DNA of 9,896 nt, from contig JAHHTE010000067.1 in the NCBI GenBank assembly GCA_020024815.1, positions 1-9,896 of the forward strand, in the 5' to 3' direction. A program made the position numbers and the translations under genes. Positions within the stretch are counted from its first letter, which is position 1. Each line of letters starts with the position of its first letter. This stretch comes from Mailhella sp. (lineage in GTDB: Bacteria; Desulfobacterota; Desulfovibrionia; Desulfovibrionales; Desulfovibrionaceae). Below, one piece after another: positions 6,019 through 9,896 of this stretch. Under the pieces are notes generated by a model. The model was not told where the DNA came from. It saw only the letters and a list, made by a program, of their open reading frames with translations, and did not search any database.

Positions 6019-7443
6019 TTAATATCTGTAATGATCAGGTTTATAAGGACCGTCAACACTTACGCCAATATAATCAGCTTGTTCTTTTGATAAAGTTGTA
6101 AGTTTTACGCCAAGACGAGCAAGGTGTAATCGTGCAACTTCTTCATCAAGCTTTTTAGGTAAAGTATAAACTTTTGTTTCAAGTTTTTTACTTGCAAGTT
6201 CAAGTTGAGCAACAACTTGGTTTGTAAAGGAGTTAGACATAACAAAACTTGGGTGTCCAGTAGCACAACCTAAGTTTACAAGTCTACCTTCTGCTAAAAT
6301 AATAATTGATTTTCCACTTGGCATGGTCCATTTATCCACTTGTGGTTTAATTTCCATTTTTTTACAATCTTTATTATTTTCAAGCCAAGCCATATCAATT
6401 TCATTATCAAAGTGACCAATATTGCAAACAATAGCTTCATCTTTCATTTTGCTCATGTGTTCACCAGTAATAACATGATAGTTACCAGTAGCTGTTACAT
6501 AAATATCTGCAAGTGGAAGTGCATCTTCAACAGTAATAACTTCAAAACCTTCCATTGCTGCTTGTAAAGCACAAATAGGGTCAATTTCAGTAACAAGAAC
6601 TCTAGCACCAAGACCACGCATAGATTGAGCGCAACCTTTACCAACATCACCATAACCACAAACGCAAACAATTTTACCAGCCATCATAATATCAGTAGCA
6701 CGTTTAATACCGTCTGCTAAAGATTCACGGCAACCATAAAGGTTATCAAATTTTGATTTTGTTACAGCATCATTTACGTTAATAGCTGGGAAAAGGAGTT
6801 TTCCTTCTTTTTCCATTTGGTAAAGACGATGAACACCAGTTGTAGTTTCTTCAGAAACCCCACGAATTGATGAAACAATTTTATGCCAACGTTGCTTATC
6901 ATTTTTATAAGCAAGTTTAAGTCTTTCCATAATGCATTCTTCTTCTTTACTGCTTACTTTTTTATCAAGAAAAGAAGGATCGTTTTCAGCTTGCACACCA
7001 TAGTGAATAAGAAGTGTAGCATCACCACCATCATCAACAATAAGGTCAGGACCAGAACCATCAGGCCAAGTAAGTGCCATTTCTGTGCACCACCAATAGT
7101 CTTCTAATGTTTCACCTTTCCAAGCAAAAACTTTAGCATAGCCTTGTTCAACAATAGCTGCTGCTGCATGGTCTTGAGTTGAAAAAATATTGCAAGAAGC
7201 CCAACGAATATCAGCACCTAATTCATATAAGGTTTTGATAAGCATTGCGGTTTGAATTGTCATATGTAAAGAACCAGTAACTTTTAAACCTTTTAATGGT
7301 TTTTCTTTACCATAACGTTTAATAAGTTCCATAAGACCTGGCATTTCTCTTTCAGAAAGTTGCATTTCTTTTTTACCAAAGTCAGCTAAATTCATATCAG
7401 CAACTTTGTGATTTAAGCTAAGATCTAATTCTTGTGCAGCCAT
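6019..7443 (-). CDS. ahcY: Adenosylhomocysteinase (SAH hydrolase)
   Basis: This 474-residue cytosolic enzyme splits S-adenosylhomocysteine into homocysteine and adenosine using tightly bound NAD. It removes the product inhibitor of methyltransferases and feeds methionine resynthesis. It is full length and intact: substrate domain with GSLHMTIQT (57-65), catalytic K229 and D233 in TKSKFDNLYGC, NAD-binding GYGDVGKG (263-270), GHFDNEID (343-350), and a C-terminal PYKPDHYRY whose K468 and Y472 match the residues that reach into the partner subunit's NAD site in the human enzyme. Residues about 155-195 form the roughly 40-residue insertion typical of bacterial and plant forms. ATG 7443 is preceded by AGGAG at 6 nt. 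It lies 12 nt downstream of sahR and is probably cotranscribed from the promoter at 8413-8441, under control of SahR. Confidence 0.98.
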   Translation of the reverse strand: MAAQELDLSLNHKVADMNLADFGKKEMQLSEREMPGLMELIKRYGKEKPLKGLKVTGSLHMTIQTAMLIKTLYELGADIRWASCNIFSTQDHAAAAIVEQGYAKVFAWKGETLEDYWWCTEMALTWPDGSGPDLIVDDGGDATLLIHYGVQAENDPSFLDKKVSSKEEECIMERLKLAYKNDKQRWHKIVSSIRGVSEETTTGVHRLYQMEKEGKLLFPAINVNDAVTKSKFDNLYGCRESLADGIKRATDIMMAGKIVCVCGYGDVGKGCAQSMRGLGARVLVTEIDPICALQAAMEGFEVITVEDALPLADIYVTATGNYHVITGEHMSKMKDEAIVCNIGHFDNEIDMAWLENNKDCKKMEIKPQVDKWTMPSGKSIIILAEGRLVNLGCATGHPSFVMSNSFTNQVVAQLELASKKLETKVYTLPKKLDEEVARLHLARLGVKLTTLSKEQADYIGVSVDGPYKPDHYRY

Positions 7444-7455
7444 TTGTTTCTCCTA

Positions 7456-8382
7456 TTATTTTTGAGCAATAAGTAAATGTAAGTGTAAACCCATTTTGAC
7501 TTTTTGTGTTTTATATTTAATAACTTTGAAACCAGCTTCAGTTACAAAGTTTTCAAGGCTATCTTTACTAAAACCTAACCACCTATCACCATAATTTTTA
7601 CGCATAACTTCTTCTTTATGTTGAACAAAATCACTAATAAAAACATAGCCCTTAGGGGTCAATACTCTATAAATTTCATCTATGGCAATTTTAGGTTCTG
7701 ATAAATGATGTAATACTAAATTAATACAGGCAAAATTTGCTTCACTATCTCTTAAAGGTAAATGATCCAATTCACCAATTCTAAAAGATAAGTTTGCTAA
7801 TTTATTAATATTATCATTAAAACGACGTCGTGCTAAATCAAGCATTTTAGGTGAGCCATCAACACCAATAGCCATTGCACTAACTTCAAGAAGTTTTTCT
7901 AAAACTTCTCCTGTTCCACACCCTAAATCCACAGCAATTTTACAGTTTTTAGGCACAGAATTACGAACTTCATTAGGTAAAGAAAAATCTCCCAATACTT
8001 CTTTATTTAATTCGTCCCAATCATCAGCAATAGAATTAAAAAATAAACGTGTTTTAATAGCTCGCTCTTCAATCATACGAGAAGCTAAATCTAAATCATT
8101 TTGTATTTCTTTTGTAATAAAGCCAAAAATACTCGCTAAAAACTCTTTATTTTCCCCTTCTTCTACTGCTTTATAAAAAACCCATAAACCATCACGACGA
8201 GCTTGCAAAAGTCCTGCATCTGTTAAAATCTTCAAATGCCGAGAAACTCTTGATTGCCCCATGTTTAAAATGGTTACAAGTTCATTAACAGATAATTCAT
8301 AGTGCCAAAGTATATATGCTAAACGCAATCTTGTATCATCTGCTAATGCTTTTATATTTTTTAAAATATCTTGTGTATGCAT
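7456..8382 (-). CDS. sahR: SAM-cycle regulator SahR (ArsR-type HTH fused to methyltransferase-like domain)
   Basis: This is a 308-residue two-domain protein. Residues 1-85 are an ArsR-type winged helix with a recognition helix around MGQSRVSRHLKIL (41-53) and a wing near ARRDGLWVFYK. No ArsR metal-binding Cys motif is present. Residues about 110-300 resemble a class I methyltransferase, with the SAM/SAH-binding loop DLGCGTG (152-158), acidic D175 in GVDGS, and NLVLHHL (221-227). SahR, known from Desulfovibrio and other Proteobacteria, is a repressor whose methyltransferase-like domain senses SAH and releases DNA to induce ahcY, met genes and metK. The fusion and the position 12 nt before ahcY fit that role well. 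Whether the domain also has methyltransferase activity cannot be told. ATG 8382 has only a weak ribosome site (AGAG, 4 nt away). Repeated TATATCT elements around its promoter suggest autoregulation. Confidence 0.88.
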   Translation of the reverse strand: MHTQDILKNIKALADDTRLRLAYILWHYELSVNELVTILNMGQSRVSRHLKILTDAGLLQARRDGLWVFYKAVEEGENKEFLASIFGFITKEIQNDLDLASRMIEERAIKTRLFFNSIADDWDELNKEVLGDFSLPNEVRNSVPKNCKIAVDLGCGTGEVLEKLLEVSAMAIGVDGSPKMLDLARRRFNDNINKLANLSFRIGELDHLPLRDSEANFACINLVLHHLSEPKIAIDEIYRVLTPKGYVFISDFVQHKEEVMRKNYGDRWLGFSKDSLENFVTEAGFKVIKYKTQKVKMGLHLHLLIAQK

Positions 8383-8389
8383 ATTTCTC

Positions 8390-8396
8390 TATATCT
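8390..8396. promoter_or_regulatory. TATATCT half-site in the sahR leader
   Basis: This is one of three TATATCT copies between sahR and mnmA. It lies about 8 nt upstream of the sahR start codon, in the transcribed leader and next to the ribosome site. It is a candidate SahR half-operator on the basis of repetition and position only. Confidence 0.35.
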
Positions 8397-8412
8397 CAAT
8401 ATGGTTTAACAA

Positions 8413-8441
8413 AATATATCTATTTTTCTTTATACAGTCAA
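8413..8441 (-). promoter_or_regulatory. Promoter of sahR-ahcY
   Basis: The minus strand carries -35 TTGACT (8436-8441), a 17-bp spacer and -10 TATATT (8413-8418), close to the sigma-70 consensus, giving a start near 8406 and a leader of about 24 nt. A TATATCT element (8415-8421) overlaps the -10, and a 22-bp palindrome lies 7 bp upstream of the -35. This layout suits repression. Confidence 0.7.
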
Positions 8442-8448
8442 GTATTAA

Positions 8449-8470
8449 TATATCTAAATTTTTAGATATA
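8449..8470. promoter_or_regulatory. 22-bp palindrome, candidate SahR operator
   Basis: TATATCTAAA-TT-TTTAGATATA is a perfect inverted repeat with 10-bp arms in the divergent sahR/mnmA intergenic region. ArsR-family dimers typically bind AT-rich palindromes of this kind. It is just upstream of the sahR -35 and overlaps a TATAAT (8467-8472) that could serve mnmA. The operator role is inferred. Confidence 0.6.
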
Positions 8471-8472
8471 AT
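8467..8472 (+). promoter_or_regulatory. Possible -10 element for mnmA
   Basis: TATAAT on the plus strand, with a likely start near 8479 and a leader of about 35 nt. No good -35 is present at 16-18 bp upstream, so the call is tentative. Four bases overlap the right arm of the 22-bp palindrome. Confidence 0.4.
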
Positions 8473-8513
8473 TATTTTCTTGCTTAAAATTCTATTTAAT
8501 GTATGTTCATGCT

Positions 8514-9674
8514 ATGAAAATAGCAGTTGCAATTAGTGGTGGCGTAGATAGTTTATACGCGTTAATTCATCTCAAGGAACAAGGACATGAAGTTTTTGCT
8601 CTTCATGCTCGTTTTATTCATTTTAATATTGAACTTGAACAAGCTTTAGAAAAAACTTGTCAAAAACTTAATGTTCCACTGCATATTCTTGACTTACGAG
8701 ATACTTTTGAAACAGATGTAATTGAACCATTTTTTGATACATATAAAAAAGCACAAACTCCTAACCCTTGTGCTTTATGTAATAAAAAAATGAAATTTGG
8801 AAAATTACTTGAAGAAGCTAAAAAACTTGGAGCAGAAAAACTTGCAACAGGACATTATGTAAAATTAGCAAATTTTGAAAACTCCATTACATCAACATAC
8901 GGTTTTTGTATTCAATCAGCAAATGATACAACAAAAGACCAAAGTTATTTTTTAGCCCTCACACCTATTGAAAATATACGTTCTGCTATTTTTCCTTTAG
9001 CTGATAAAATAAAGGAAGATATTAAACAAGAAATTGCTAATCGCAATATTGAAATTCCTGTGGCTAAAGAAAGTCAAGAAATTTGCTTTGTACCAGATGA
9101 TGATTACAGATCCTTTTTACTTAATAACAAAGAAAAATATAATTTTAATCCAGAATCTACTGGTGATATTTATTATATAAATAATAAAACTGTTCCCCAA
9201 GAAAAAAGAAAAATTGCAAAACATAAAGGGTTATGGGCATATACCGAAGGTCAACGTAAAGGTATTGGTATAGCATGGACAGAACCTTTATATGTTATTA
9301 AACGCAATGCTAATGATAATAGTCTTTTTGTTGGCACAAAAGAAGAAATTAATACAAAATATGCAATGGCAAATACCATAAATTATCTTGTACCACCTCA
9401 TTTATGGTATGGACAACTTTATGCTCGCACACGTTTTAGAGAAAAACAAAGTCCAGCCAAAATTTATATTCAAAATGTTCAAGCAAAACTTCAAATTTTA
9501 ATAGATAATCCTTCTAGCACAAAGGATATTATAAATAATTATGCAATAATTAATGAGCCTGCAACAAAACTTCTTGTTGAATTTAATCAAGAAAAACAAG
9601 TTTATGCACCAGGTCAAATTTTAGCAATTTATGATGAAAATAATTTTCTTTTAGCTGGTGGTATGTTATATTAA
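8514..9674 (+). CDS. mnmA: tRNA 2-thiouridylase MnmA
   Basis: MnmA adenylates and thiolates U34 of tRNA-Lys, -Glu and -Gln, taking sulfur from a relay or directly from a cysteine desulfurase. The protein starts with the PP-loop KIAVAISGGVDS, then NPCALCNKKMKFG, whose C89 aligns with the catalytic Cys of E. coli (C102), GHYVKL (113-118), KDQSYFLAL (141-149), and QEICFVPDDDYRSF, whose C191 is the second catalytic Cys. The C-terminal barrel domain ends YAPGQILAIYDENNFLLAGG, as usual. C86 is an extra Cys in the first motif. I place the start at ATG 8514 (386 aa), matching the family's usual beginning; ATG 8499 would add five residues. Neither has a visible Shine-Dalgarno site. The gene is divergent from sahR and is followed by a long hairpin without a T-tract. 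Confidence 0.92.
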   Translation: MKIAVAISGGVDSLYALIHLKEQGHEVFALHARFIHFNIELEQALEKTCQKLNVPLHILDLRDTFETDVIEPFFDTYKKAQTPNPCALCNKKMKFGKLLEEAKKLGAEKLATGHYVKLANFENSITSTYGFCIQSANDTTKDQSYFLALTPIENIRSAIFPLADKIKEDIKQEIANRNIEIPVAKESQEICFVPDDDYRSFLLNNKEKYNFNPESTGDIYYINNKTVPQEKRKIAKHKGLWAYTEGQRKGIGIAWTEPLYVIKRNANDNSLFVGTKEEINTKYAMANTINYLVPPHLWYGQLYARTRFREKQSPAKIYIQNVQAKLQILIDNPSSTKDIINNYAIINEPATKLLVEFNQEKQVYAPGQILAIYDENNFLLAGGMLY

Positions 9675-9686
9675 TTATAGATTTAC

Positions 9687-9718
9687 AGGGAAAAGCTTTT
9701 TATAAAAAGTTTTTCCCT
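9687..9718 (+). terminator. Hairpin downstream of mnmA, poor T-tract
   Basis: AGGGAAAAGCTTTTT pairs with AAAAAGTTTTTCCCT (one G-T pair, 15 bp, tiny loop) starting 13 nt after the mnmA stop. The following bases are ACCCCCTAAT, so it lacks the U-run of a standard intrinsic terminator. It may mark the transcript 3' end by processing or protection. From 9719 to 9847 I see only AT-rich DNA without genes. Confidence 0.4.
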
Positions 9719-9842
9719 ACCCCCTAATTAGAGAACTTGTTTAAATAAGATTTAAAAATTTACTTATTTTAACATTAGTAAAAATTATTCTTTTCAAAAA
9801 AATTCTTTTATATATTTTAATTAGAAATAATTTATAACAAAT

Positions 9843-9878
9843 ATTGAAAAAGCTCTTTTGCACGCAAAAGAGCTTTTG
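9843..9878 (-). terminator. Terminator hairpin near the right edge
   Basis: AAAAGCTCTTTTG (9848-9860) pairs perfectly with CAAAAGAGCTTTT (9865-9877) around CACG. On the minus strand the 3' arm runs into TTTTT, and a TAA in minus-strand frame at 9881-9883 lies just before the stem, as for infC and ahcY here. It is therefore probably the terminator of a minus-strand gene beyond the window, and it may also stop mnmA transcription on the plus strand. Confidence 0.75.
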
Positions 9879-9896
9879 GATTAAAAAGTTTTGAAG

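Noticed and set aside
6340..7107. Plus-strand ORFs of 74-75 codons within ahcY
   Set aside because: Antisense to an intact conserved gene, Phe/Ile/Asn-rich and without domains.
9881..9896. End of a minus-strand gene at the right edge
   Set aside because: A TAA stop just before a terminator is suggestive, but only four codons are visible, too few to call a CDS.

Overview
The window is AT-rich and reads as a stretch of bacterial core genome with no phage, transposon or CRISPR content. The genes suggest a member of the Desulfovibrionales with a low-GC genome (Lawsonia-like base composition). The main evidence is an ArsR-type regulator fused to a methyltransferase-like domain next to ahcY, which is the SahR arrangement described in Desulfovibrio, together with the character of the IF-3 and ThrRS proteins. 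The assignment is inference; no 16S or other marker is present.

Layout, left to right. (1) 1-2078, minus strand: homoserine dehydrogenase (hom) followed 18 nt later by a ferredoxin-nitroreductase fusion that runs off the left edge and whose first cluster motif has Asp in place of a Cys. (2) 2154-4811, minus strand: tRNA-Val(GAC), thrS and infC. The tRNA has a near-consensus promoter with A-tracts upstream and its own terminator-like hairpin. thrS has no obvious promoter of its own. infC overlaps the end of thrS, most likely starts at an ATA codon, and is followed at once by a strong terminator, so the usual rpmI-rplT genes are missing here. (3) 4920-5792, minus strand: a stand-alone SPL-family radical SAM protein ending in a QLSLF sequence that resembles a sliding-clamp-binding motif. 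(4) 6019-8382, minus strand: sahR and ahcY, a two-gene operon of the S-adenosylmethionine cycle ending in tandem hairpins. (5) 8514-9674, plus strand: mnmA, divergent from sahR. The intergenic region between them holds a good sahR promoter surrounded by three TATATCT sites, one of them within a 22-bp palindrome. (6) 9675-9896: AT-rich non-coding DNA with two hairpins, the last probably a terminator for a gene beyond the right edge.

Functionally, most of the window serves translation (tRNA-Val, ThrRS, IF-3, tRNA thiolation) and methionine/threonine/SAM metabolism (Hom, AhcY, SahR). The points most worth checking are the infC start and gene order, the candidate SahR operators that may also touch mnmA, the clamp-motif tail on the radical SAM protein, and the Asp-containing ferredoxin domain. 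I saw no clear novel multi-gene system.
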